Of a stretch of DNA of 15,905 nt, positions 8,672-15,351 are shown piece by piece. How positions within the stretch are numbered: position 1 is the stretch's first letter; every line of letters begins with the position of its first letter. The stretch comes from an uncultured Anaerolineales bacterium (GTDB taxonomy: Bacteria; Chloroflexota; Anaerolineae; Anaerolineales; Villigracilaceae). A model generated the notes under the pieces. The model did no database searches and was not told the DNA's origin. It was given only the letters and a program-made list of their open reading frames with translations. The translations under genes were made by a program, and so were the position numbers. The stretch is taken from contig CALFXA010000169.1 in assembly GCA_937928015.1 (NCBI GenBank), positions 1 to 15,905 on the forward strand, written 5' to 3'.

Positions 8672-10222
8672 ATGTCTTTGAAACACAAATTATTTTCTCT
8701 GGTCATATCATTATCAATTTTCTTGTCGGCGTGTACAAACATTGATGCGCCAAATGAGCCGGGTGTCGAAACACCAGAAGCGCCCGTTGTGGTGGAAGCG
8801 GATATTCCACCCACTGCCGGCCAGTCCCTGTTTGGTGATGAAATTTACAACGTCATTGAACAATGCCAGAGCGCAGGGCCGAATCAAGTCTGCCATAAGG
8901 GCGAAGTCAGCGATCTATCTGTCGGGCAGAGTTTTCGCAGCGAATCGGCTTCGCTCGATGCTTATGATATTTGGATGTTCCGCCTGCAAGCCCCCGGCGT
9001 GGACAGCGACTTCGAGAGTCTGCTGATTCTTGCGGCGGGCAACACCGAAGTTCGCTTCGACGAGGTTTTCATCGGTCGCGACGAGGCCAACCAGAACTTG
9101 CCGCGTTTGGTCTTTTCCACCACCGATGGCGCGGATTTCGGCAGCGGACTGGTGATCATCAACGAGAGTGAAGAGGATCTGCTCTCGTTGGAAGTCAACG
9201 GTGTGGGGCTGACTCTCGGTTCGACGGCGGTGGCGACTTCCCAGCCAAACGATGAGATGACGGTGCGGATGCTGACCGGCACAGTGGCAGCCAGCACCAG
9301 CGAGGCGGTTCATGCGGCAGCGGGTGAAACCGTCCACGTGCCGATGACCGCGGAATCGAAGCCCCAGCCCGCGCAACCTGTGCTGGACGAAAACGGAGTT
9401 GAAATTACACCGCTGACGGCACCTGTCACAACCAGCAGTGATGAAGATGATGATTCGATGATCACCCCGCTTGCTTCCAAAACAGTTGAAACCACGCCGG
9501 AATACTTCCTGCGTAAGTTCAACCGCGCCTACAACCGCTGCATGGATGGCGATGCGCGCCAGGTCTATAACGTGATGTACTTTGCTCATTACCTGCTGGA
9601 CGAATTTAGACCCTACGTTCGCAAGATTTTAGGTGATTCTGTCTTGAAAACCGTGCGGGAGCAGGTGAAGCAATGCGCCACCTTCGAGTTGATCCTGACC
9701 GGCAGCCAGCAGGGCGCATCATCCCTGAGTTGGACAAGCAAGGTCAGCGGTGATGTGCTGAAGCTACAGTTTGACCATAACGGAAAACTGGTTGTGCCTG
9801 TGGAAGGAGAACTGGCGGTGACAGAATTCACTCCCGATATGCCCCTGCCACCTGGCTGCACCTCCACCACCGAAACGGCGAATAGCGTTTTGCGCGTACA
9901 GGAATACTCCACGCTGAAGATTTTCTACAACACCATGCGCATCCGCCTGTATTTCTGGCCCAACCCGGTCACGGAAAAACTCATCATGAACTGCCCCAGC
10001 GCCTCGCCAGTGGAAATTCCGCTGGATTGGAACACCTACTTCTGGTATGTGCATCCCGACCTGCTGCGCAAGGAAAACCAGAGTTACCTGATTCAAAATT
10101 GGGAATATACCGGCGGGCAGATCTACGCCGAAGCGTTTTATCTCAACCGTAGCGGCAGTATCGAAGATGGCACGGTCACTTCGGACACCGGTTTTACGCT
10201 GATGCATACGCCGCAAAAGTAA
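8672..10222 (+). CDS. Putative lipoprotein of unknown function
   Basis: This 516-residue exported protein has a lipoprotein signal peptide: positive residues at K4-K6, a hydrophobic core, and lipobox LSAC with the lipidated cysteine at C21. A Pro/Glu/Val-rich linker follows (about 22-50). Residues about 60-240 look like an all-beta region, ending in a stretch (GSTAVATSQPNDEMTVRML... AAAGETVHVPM) that resembles FecR-like domains; this is a weak resemblance. An acidic low-complexity linker (SSDEDDDS) separates the C-terminal half (about 275-516). That half contains helices, several cysteines (NRCMDG, VKQCAT, PPGCTS, MNCPSA) that could form disulfides outside the cell, and many aromatic residues. 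I recognise no catalytic motif. AAAGGA lies 6 nt before the start. A perfect palindrome begins 8 nt after the stop. Confidence 0.8.
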   Translation: MSLKHKLFSLVISLSIFLSACTNIDAPNEPGVETPEAPVVVEADIPPTAGQSLFGDEIYNVIEQCQSAGPNQVCHKGEVSDLSVGQSFRSESASLDAYDIWMFRLQAPGVDSDFESLLILAAGNTEVRFDEVFIGRDEANQNLPRLVFSTTDGADFGSGLVIINESEEDLLSLEVNGVGLTLGSTAVATSQPNDEMTVRMLTGTVAASTSEAVHAAAGETVHVPMTAESKPQPAQPVLDENGVEITPLTAPVTTSSDEDDDSMITPLASKTVETTPEYFLRKFNRAYNRCMDGDARQVYNVMYFAHYLLDEFRPYVRKILGDSVLKTVREQVKQCATFELILTGSQQGASSLSWTSKVSGDVLKLQFDHNGKLVVPVEGELAVTEFTPDMPLPPGCTSTTETANSVLRVQEYSTLKIFYNTMRIRLYFWPNPVTEKLIMNCPSASPVEIPLDWNTYFWYVHPDLLRKENQSYLIQNWEYTGGQIYAEAFYLNRSGSIEDGTVTSDTGFTLMHTPQK

Positions 10223-10230
10223 GTTAACAA

Positions 10231-10268
10231 ATATGTGACCGTCACTTTGCAAAGTGACGGTCACATAT
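10231..10268. repeat. Perfect 38-bp palindrome with nested GTGAC/GTCAC half-sites
   Basis: Two 19-bp arms are exactly complementary with no spacer; the centre lies between 10249 and 10250. Each arm contains a smaller dyad: GTGACCGTCAC (10235-10245) and GTGACGGTCAC (10254-10264). Four GTGAC-type half-sites are therefore arranged symmetrically. It lies 8 nt after the lipoprotein stop. It could form a long hairpin in RNA and act as a terminator or 3-prime stabiliser, but no U-tract follows on the plus strand. A site for a dimeric or tetrameric regulator is the alternative. Confidence 0.9.
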
Positions 10269-10283
10269 GAGCAACAATAAATC

Positions 10284-10305
10284 AAGGAGAAGCGTAATGA
10301 AATAG
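10284..10305 (+). other. Shine-Dalgarno followed by a two-codon reading frame (ATG AAA TAG)
   Basis: AAGGAG (10284-10289) is spaced 7 nt from ATG at 10297, an ideal arrangement, but the frame reads Met-Lys-stop (10297-10305). It may be a remnant of a gene inactivated by a nonsense change, since the same frame then stays open to 10668, or a minimal leader ORF. The peptide after the stop is not recognisable, so a pseudogene call is not supported. Confidence 0.35.
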
Positions 10306-10450
10306 TCTTTACGACAATCCCAATTCCCTTTGCCATCCGCAAGCCATTCGTGGGTCTGGATGCGGTCGCCAGGACAATTGATGGAATTTCTGTCTGTAGT
10401 AATAAGAAGCCAAAGAATCAAGCCTAAATCAGTTGAATCGGAAATAAAAC

Positions 10451-11380
10451 ATGAAAGCAATGACAAATATTTTCTGGAATATCACCCAAAACCGTTTACG
10501 TGCAGGCTGGCGTTTCTTTCTTTATTTTATTCTTTTCGTGATGCTCACTATCGCAAAAGATGCGCTCGTGGGTTTCTCTCGTTCTGCCCCATTCCCCAAA
10601 GCCCTTGCCTACTTGATTTACCTTGCAGGCGGCTTGACTTTGACCTGGGGCATGGGACATTTTATTGACAAACGCAGGTTTGCCGACTTCGGCTTTCACT
10701 TTGACCGTAAATGGTGGTTGGATCTGGGTTTCGGTTTGATGCTCGGCGCATTCCTAATGACCGGGATATTTCTTTCGATGAAATGGGCCGGCTGGATACT
10801 GGTCACCGGCCATGCAAGCGCTGCTTCTGGTTTGCCCCTCAGTCTCGCCTTTCTTCTTCAGGCGTTGATGTTTACGGTCATAGCCATCAATGAAGAAATC
10901 GCATTTCGCGCTTATCAATTGAAAAATCTCGCCGAAGGCTTCGCAGGAAAATATCTCAATTCAAATACTGCAATGCTGCTTGCCTTTTTCTTCTCGTCTG
11001 CTCTTTTTGGACTGAGCCACATGGCGAATGGACATGCGACTGTCTTCAGCGTCCTTACCACGCTCCTGGCTGGGCTTTTGTTATCGTTGCCTTACATGCT
11101 TATCGGAGAATTAGGCCTCTCGATTGGTCTGCACCTCACTTGGAATCTCCTTCAAGCGAATGTTTATGGATTTGCCGTGAGCGGCTCGACCCAATCTACA
11201 CATCTTCTCTCCATTGAAGTAGCCGGGCCTGTCGCCTGGACAGGCGGCGCGTACGGGCCAGAAGTAGGGCTTATAGGACTGATATGGGCGCTCATCGGCT
11301 GTGGACTGATTGTGCTGTGGGTCAAATTGCTGCCCAAGAAAACAGGGTTACACATGCCCCCTACAGGGAGAAACACATGA
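10451..11380 (+). CDS. CPBP-family intramembrane metalloprotease-like protein (Abi/Rce1 fold)
   Basis: This 309-residue integral membrane protein has about eight hydrophobic segments. The three CPBP signature motifs are intact: EE-x3-R (NEEIAFR, E148/E149/R153), F-x3-H (FGLSH, F186/H190) and H-x3-N (HLTWN, H228/N232). Family members include Rce1-like CAAX proteases and bacteriocin-immunity proteins; many bacterial ones have no known substrate. Two starts are possible, ATG 10451 and ATG 10460. The first is kept, but its ribosome binding site is weak (GGAAATAAAAC). The stop TGA overlaps the next start in an ATGA, a classic sign of translational coupling, so this is the first gene of the operon. 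The sequence does not show whether it is an active protease. Confidence 0.9.
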   Translation: MKAMTNIFWNITQNRLRAGWRFFLYFILFVMLTIAKDALVGFSRSAPFPKALAYLIYLAGGLTLTWGMGHFIDKRRFADFGFHFDRKWWLDLGFGLMLGAFLMTGIFLSMKWAGWILVTGHASAASGLPLSLAFLLQALMFTVIAINEEIAFRAYQLKNLAEGFAGKYLNSNTAMLLAFFFSSALFGLSHMANGHATVFSVLTTLLAGLLLSLPYMLIGELGLSIGLHLTWNLLQANVYGFAVSGSTQSTHLLSIEVAGPVAWTGGAYGPEVGLIGLIWALIGCGLIVLWVKLLPKKTGLHMPPTGRNT

Positions 11381-12207
11381 AAGCCCAGACCCTGCTCGAC
11401 TTGCATCATCAGCCTCCATTGCTGATTCTACCCAATGTGTGGAATCCGATTGGCGCACGACTGTTGGAAGCGAAAGGCTTTCCTGCTGTTGCCACCGCCA
11501 GCGCCGCCATTGCCGAATCGCTGGGGTATGCTGATGGCGAACAAATCAAATGGGAGACCGTGCTGGATGTGGTTGCCCGCATCGTCCGCAGTATCAACAT
11601 CCCTGTTTCGGTTGATTTTGAATCGGGATACGCTGAATCCCTTCACGGCTTGAAGGAGAACACCGCTCAATTGCTGGATACGGGTGCGGCGGGAATCAAC
11701 ATCGAAGATAGCTGGCAGGACGGTGCACAACTACGCCCTATCGTGGAACAGGCGCGGCGCATCGAAGCCATCCGCAGTGTTGCTGAAAAGCGTAACATGC
11801 ACCTTGTCATTAACGCCCGTGCCGATAGTTTTCTGGCAGATATTTTTGCCACGCATCAGGAATGCATGGAAGACGCCGTCCGCCGGGCAAACGCCTACAT
11901 TCAGGCAGGCGCAGACTGTATTTATCCCATCGGTTGTTCGGATAAAAAAACGCTTGTCAGTTTACGCCAGCGCATCCAGGTTCCCATCAACGTACTTGCC
12001 GCTGCCCAAGCGCCTCGCTTGAAAGTATTGCAGGAAATTGGCGTTAACCGCGTTAGTTTTGGTCCCTACATATTTCGCGCCCTGCTGGCAAAAATGTCTG
12101 TCCTGTTCGATGAAATTCAGCAATTGGGCGATTACGAGATGCTCATGGGCGATCCCTGGAGCGGCGCAGACGTACAACCCTATTTGCAGGCTGGAAAAGA
12201 AGCCTGA
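11377..12207 (+). CDS. Isocitrate lyase/PEP mutase superfamily enzyme
   Basis: This 276-residue protein has a complete TIM-barrel fold of the PEP mutase/isocitrate lyase superfamily, whose members make or break C-C or C-P bonds next to a carboxylate with Mg2+. Visible family features are the N-terminal PNVWNPIGARLLEAKGF and SAAIAESLGYADGE blocks, acidic metal-site residues in PVSVDFESGYAE (D80, E82), E110 in INIEDSW and R148/D150 in NARADSF. The KKCGH-type catalytic cysteine loop of isocitrate and methylisocitrate lyases is absent after E110, so it is unlikely to be PrpB or AceA. It belongs to the widespread uncharacterised PEP mutase-like branch, and the substrate is unknown. ATG 11377 overlaps the CPBP stop by 4 nt and has GGGAG 6 nt upstream; the frame is open further up, but inside the CPBP gene. 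The next gene follows after 21 nt. Confidence 0.9.
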   Translation: MKAQTLLDLHHQPPLLILPNVWNPIGARLLEAKGFPAVATASAAIAESLGYADGEQIKWETVLDVVARIVRSINIPVSVDFESGYAESLHGLKENTAQLLDTGAAGINIEDSWQDGAQLRPIVEQARRIEAIRSVAEKRNMHLVINARADSFLADIFATHQECMEDAVRRANAYIQAGADCIYPIGCSDKKTLVSLRQRIQVPINVLAAAQAPRLKVLQEIGVNRVSFGPYIFRALLAKMSVLFDEIQQLGDYEMLMGDPWSGADVQPYLQAGKEA

Positions 12208-12228
12208 ATTTCAACTGGAGTATCCAGC

Positions 12229-12795
12229 ATGTCACGCAGCGATAATCTTTACACCTTGCCTGAGAATCTCCCCATCCCAACCGATGACGGAGCGTGCGAC
12301 CACCTGACGGGAATGCGATTGCCGTCTCTGGCGCTGCCATCCACATCCGATCGCACCGTTAACCTGGCAGAAGTGCCGGGCTGGGTGGTGCTCTACTGCT
12401 ACCCCCGGACGGGGTTGCCCAATCAAAACCCGCCTGCCGGCTGGAACGATATCCCCGGTGCAAGGGGCTGTACCCCGCAATCGTGCGCTTTCCGCGCCCA
12501 TCATCAGGAATTGCGGCGGCTTGGGGCGTGGGTATTTGGTCTCAGCGCGCAGGATACCGCCTATCAAAAAGAAGCCGTCGAACGTCTGCACCTATCTTTT
12601 GAACTGTTAAACGATTCCGCGCTGACATTCGCCGCTCACCTGAACCTGCCAACCTTTGAAATTGCCAGCATGACGTTTCTCAAGCGTGTCACACTGATTG
12701 CCCGTGACGGTATCATTCAGAAGGTCTTTTATCCCGTCTTTCCGCCCGACAAAAACGCCGAAGAAACACTTGCCTGGCTGGAGCGGGCGCGTTAA
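12229..12795 (+). CDS. Peroxiredoxin, PrxQ/BCP-like (AhpC/TSA family)
   Basis: This 188-residue thioredoxin-fold peroxidase is predicted to reduce peroxides. The MRLPSLALPSTSDRTVNLAEVPGWVVLYCYPRTG region matches the AhpC/TSA N-terminal beta strands. The active site reads GARGCTPQSCAFRAHHQEL. C81 and C86 have the C-x4-C spacing of PrxQ/BCP proteins (usually PGCTTEAC), with C81 the likely peroxidatic and C86 the likely resolving cysteine. Between the YPRTG strand and the active site is an extra loop of about 16 residues (LPNQNPPAGWNDIPGA) that classical BCP lacks. C23 and C57 are additional cysteines. The ribosome binding site is GGAG about 10 nt upstream of ATG 12229. It lies in the middle of the operon, 21 nt after the PEP mutase-like gene and 32 nt before the NTF2-like gene. 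Confidence 0.9.
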   Translation: MSRSDNLYTLPENLPIPTDDGACDHLTGMRLPSLALPSTSDRTVNLAEVPGWVVLYCYPRTGLPNQNPPAGWNDIPGARGCTPQSCAFRAHHQELRRLGAWVFGLSAQDTAYQKEAVERLHLSFELLNDSALTFAAHLNLPTFEIASMTFLKRVTLIARDGIIQKVFYPVFPPDKNAEETLAWLERAR

Positions 12796-12827
12796 ATCAA
12801 ACTGGATCATCAAAACGGAGAAACACG

Positions 12828-13196
12828 ATGGAACAATTCAAATCCGAAATTTTGGCGGCAGAAACCGCTTTTGCCCAACTCGTCAAAGAAAAGGGAATGA
12901 AAGTCGGTTTTCTGACCTATGCTGCCGAAGAAGCCGTCCTACAACGTGGCGGGAAATTATTCAGGGGTAAAAAAGCCATTGAAGCTTTTTTCGACCAACA
13001 AACCCTGACCAACATCCAGCTAGAATGGCAGCCCGATTTTGTGGACGTTTCCGCTTCGGGCGACCTGGCATATACCTATGGTCAGTATTACTTGCAAGCC
13101 GTTGACCAGAGCGGGCAGGAAGTCAAGTCCGAAGGCGTTTTCCACACGGTCTGGAAAAGACAGGCAAGCGGCGAGTGGCGCTATGTGTGGGATTAG
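12828..13196 (+). CDS. NTF2-like/SnoaL-type small protein (DUF4440-like)
   Basis: This 122-residue cone-shaped alpha+beta protein of the NTF2-like superfamily is probably cytoplasmic. An N-terminal helix (EQFKSEILAAETAFAQLVKEKG) is followed by FLTYAAEEAVLQRGGKLFRGKKAIEAFF, and then by the strand pattern LEWQPDFVDVSASGDLAYTYGQYYL and GVFHTVWKRQASGEWRYVWD, which is characteristic of DUF4440/SnoaL-like proteins. These act as small-molecule binding proteins, isomerases, or cyclases; no catalytic assignment is possible here. There is no signal peptide. GGAG lies 8 nt upstream of ATG 12828. The stop is only 3 nt before the RidA-family start, so translation of the two is probably coupled. Confidence 0.85.
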   Translation: MEQFKSEILAAETAFAQLVKEKGMKVGFLTYAAEEAVLQRGGKLFRGKKAIEAFFDQQTLTNIQLEWQPDFVDVSASGDLAYTYGQYYLQAVDQSGQEVKSEGVFHTVWKRQASGEWRYVWD

Positions 13197-13199
13197 CAA

Positions 13200-13598
13200 A
13201 TGAAACGTCAAAACATTTCCAGCGGAACGCCCTGGGAGCCAGTGGTCGGTTACTCGCGCGCCGTCCGCATCGGCAGGCAGGTTTGGGTCTCCGGCACAAC
13301 GGCAACGGACGCAAACGGAGAAATTGTCGGCGCAGATGACGCTTACATCCAAACCGTCCAGACGCTCAAAAACCTGGAAGCCGCGCTCAAAAAAGCGGGC
13401 GGCAGCCTGAAAGACGTTGTACGAACCCGTCTGTATGTGGTCAATATCGCCGCCAACTGGGAAAAAGTCGGACGGGCTCACGGCGAAGTCTTCGGCGGTA
13501 TCCTGCCTGCCGCCAGCATGGTGGAAGTAAACGCCCTGATCGACCCCGCCATGCTGGTCGAAATGGAAGCAGACGCTTTCATTATTGAAGCGAGATAA
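13200..13598 (+). CDS. RidA/YjgF/UK114-family protein lacking the catalytic arginine
   Basis: This 132-residue Rid-family protein is expected to form a trimer with ligand clefts between subunits. Hallmarks are [17 protein letters not shown] (28-44), [30 protein letters not shown] (51-80) and the C-terminal [22 protein letters not shown]. In archetypal RidA the loop before the last strands reads P-A-R-S/T, with the arginine that holds the carboxylate of 2-aminoacrylate. Here it is P103-A-A105-S, so the arginine is replaced by alanine. Arginine-less Rid proteins (the Rid4-7 subfamilies) are not expected to have imine deaminase activity, so the function is open. The start lies 3 nt after the previous stop and has little Shine-Dalgarno signal, fitting translational coupling. 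Confidence 0.9.
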   Translation: MKRQNISSGTPWEPVVGYSRAVRIGRQVWVSGTTATDANGEIVGADDAYIQTVQTLKNLEAALKKAGGSLKDVVRTRLYVVNIAANWEKVGRAHGEVFGGILPAASMVEVNALIDPAMLVEMEADAFIIEAR

Positions 13599-13626
13599 CA
13601 CGCTATATTTCAGAAAGGATTTTTCT

Positions 13627-14106
13627 ATGGAACAAGACATCTACCAAAAACTCATCGCCCTGCTGGATCAGTCCGGCGCGCGTTACCGCGTAGTGGAACA
13701 CGCCCCCGAAGGGCAGACCGAACTCGTCAGTCAGATGCGCGGCAACCTGCTGTCGCAAGCCGTCAAATCGCTGGTGGTGCTGGTCAAGATCGGCAAAAAG
13801 GAGAGCCGCTACTTCCTGGTAAATATCCCCGGCGACCGCCGTGCCGACCTGAACGCCGTCAAGGCCCTGTGTGGCGGCACGCACGTCATGTTTGCGCCCG
13901 CCGAAAAAGCCCGCAAACTAACCGGCTGCGAAATGGGCGCGGTGCCGCCGTTCTCGTTCGATCCCAATCTGACGTTGGTATTCGACCCCGCCTTGCTGGA
14001 ACACGAAGAATTGGTCTTCAATGCCGGAAGACTCGATCGCTCGATTTTTCTTCACAAGGATGACTATCTCGAGATTGCCAAGCCTGCTTTGGCGCAAGTC
14101 TCGTAG
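13627..14106 (+). CDS. YbaK/ProX-type aminoacyl-tRNA deacylase domain protein
   Basis: This 159-residue free-standing YbaK/EbsC-like editing domain is predicted to hydrolyse mis-acylated tRNA (such as Cys- or Ala-tRNA-Pro). Family features are YRVVEHAPEGQTELVSQMRGN, AVKSLVVLV with the key lysine K47, NIPGDRRADLNAVKAL, KLTGCEMGAVPPFSF for the GxxxGxxPPF substrate loop, and the terminal FNAGRLDRSIFLHKDDYLEI. The tRNA and amino-acid specificity cannot be told. The frame opens upstream at 13585, but ATG 13627 is preferred because AAAGGA sits 7 nt before it and the upstream choice would overlap the RidA-family gene. It lies 28 nt after that gene and 13 nt before the next. Confidence 0.88.
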   Translation: MEQDIYQKLIALLDQSGARYRVVEHAPEGQTELVSQMRGNLLSQAVKSLVVLVKIGKKESRYFLVNIPGDRRADLNAVKALCGGTHVMFAPAEKARKLTGCEMGAVPPFSFDPNLTLVFDPALLEHEELVFNAGRLDRSIFLHKDDYLEIAKPALAQVS

Positions 14107-14119
14107 GAAAGGAAAAAGA

Positions 14120-15316
14120 ATGCCCCGTAGTTTATTGGTTCTCTCGTTTTTTGCCTTGATTCTCTCTGCCTGCAACGGCGTGATGATCCTTCCGTTGGAA
14201 CATACCCCTGCCCCGGTGATGACGCTCCTCACCCCATCGATAACGGTTCCGCTCACCGAAACCCGCGTCCCGCCGACGATGATCCCGCAATCGGCAACGT
14301 CCACTCCCGCAACATCCAGTGGATGCGTAAACGCGGCAGAATTTGTGGCGGATGTGACCATCCCCGACGGCAGCGTTCTGGAATCTGATTCATCCTTTGC
14401 CAAAACCTGGCGAGTCAAGAACACCGGAACCTGCGCCTGGGACAACCGTTACGTCATCACCTTTGTGGATGGTACGCTTTTCAGCACCTACGATGCCTTT
14501 GCGCTTTCGGTTGTCGCCGCCCCCGGCGAAATGGTGGACATCAACATCCCGATGCGTGCACCGACCTATCCCGGCGCGTATGTCAGCGCGTGGAAATTCC
14601 GCGCCCCCGATGGGTCCCTCTTCGGCGTCGGGAGTAAGGATGCTCCGTTGACAGTGAAACTCTCCATTGGCAGCGATTCGAATGTGACCGTTATCGCCGG
14701 GTTTGTCTATCAGGATGTGAACGGCAACCTGCAATACGACTACGCCAGCGACCCGCTCATGGCGAATCACACCGTGCAAGTTCAACAGGGACGCTGCGGC
14801 GCGGGCGGAACTGTGCTGGCAATCGCCCTTTCTGGCGCAGATGGGCGATACACGTTGACAGGCAACTTCAGCGGTGATGTGTGCGTGATGTTACAGGGTG
14901 AGGAAATGGTTGAGCACGTGGTCGATCTGACCTTGCCGACAGGTGACAGCTTCAACCCGCTCGATCTGCGCGCCGCCCTGCCAACCTCCACCATCAGCGG
15001 CTACATCTGGAACGACGCAAATGGCGATGGAATCCGCCAGAATATCGAACCAAATTTTGCGGGTGTAGTCGTCCTCATCCAAAAAGGACCCTGCGGGTCA
15101 GCGCAATCCGTGCCATATTCCGTCATCTCCGATTCCAGCGGCTTCTTCCAATTCGGTGAACTCTACGGCGGCACATACTGCGTCAGCATCAATGCCAGTG
15201 AAGGCAACAACGCCGCCATTTTCGGCAGCGGCGCGTGGATGACTTCAGCTACCCAACAAATCACCGTCCGCCCTGTGACAGAAGAAATCGCCAACTTTGG
15301 CTGGCGGCTTAAGTAG
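14120..15316 (+). CDS. Lipoprotein with NBR1-type Ig domain and two SdrD-like B domains
   Basis: This 398-residue surface-exposed lipoprotein has a signal peptide with lipobox LSAC (C18) and a Pro/Thr-rich spacer (about 28-66). An NBR1-type Ig-like domain follows (about 69-182), with FVADVTIPDGS, FAKTWRVKNTGTCAW and YPGAYVSAWKFRAPDGSLFG. Two prealbumin-like SdrD/Cna B-type repeats come next (about 190-286 and 290-397), each opening with a GF/YVYQDVNGN or GYIWNDANGDG motif whose acidic residues suggest Ca2+ binding. No enzymatic motif is visible; a binding or structural role at the cell surface is most likely. ATG 14120 is chosen over the upstream open frame (to 14021) because the signal peptide begins there and AGGAAAGGA precedes it. 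The gene is 13 nt after the YbaK-type gene and 35 nt before the last CPBP gene, so it belongs to the operon. Confidence 0.88.
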   Translation: MPRSLLVLSFFALILSACNGVMILPLEHTPAPVMTLLTPSITVPLTETRVPPTMIPQSATSTPATSSGCVNAAEFVADVTIPDGSVLESDSSFAKTWRVKNTGTCAWDNRYVITFVDGTLFSTYDAFALSVVAAPGEMVDINIPMRAPTYPGAYVSAWKFRAPDGSLFGVGSKDAPLTVKLSIGSDSNVTVIAGFVYQDVNGNLQYDYASDPLMANHTVQVQQGRCGAGGTVLAIALSGADGRYTLTGNFSGDVCVMLQGEEMVEHVVDLTLPTGDSFNPLDLRAALPTSTISGYIWNDANGDGIRQNIEPNFAGVVVLIQKGPCGSAQSVPYSVISDSSGFFQFGELYGGTYCVSINASEGNNAAIFGSGAWMTSATQQITVRPVTEEIANFGWRLK

Positions 15317-15351
15317 AAAATTCTTTGACTTGCCATAAAAAAGGAACAACC

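Larger units (their letters stand above)
10223..10450. other. 228-bp intergenic region before the CPBP operon
   Basis: It holds the 38-bp palindrome and the two-codon reading frame listed separately. A weak promoter candidate for the downstream operon is TTGATG (10378-10383) with TAATAA (10400-10405), 16 nt apart; both hexamers are poor matches. The rest shows no recognisable gene. Two plus-strand frames stay open for 40 or more codons, but their products resemble nothing I know. Confidence 0.4.

Noticed and set aside
8915..9589. Long minus-strand frame (224 codons) opposite the lipoprotein gene
   Set aside because: It is a shadow of the lipoprotein coding strand, which has a signal peptide, lipobox and ribosome binding site; the opposite frame has none of these.
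10281..10424. Open plus-strand frame reading NEIVFTTIPIPFAIRK... through the gap
   Set aside because: It has no start codon and no recognisable domain. A gene remnant is possible, but the evidence is too thin to annotate.
10242..10466. Minus-strand reading frame across the intergenic gap
   Set aside because: It overlaps the palindrome and the start of the CPBP gene, has no ribosome binding site, and its product resembles no family I know.
10451..11380. Abortive-infection (Abi) defence gene
   Set aside because: The CPBP family carries the Abi name historically, but it is mostly made of membrane proteases and immunity-type proteins; nothing in the context suggests phage defence.
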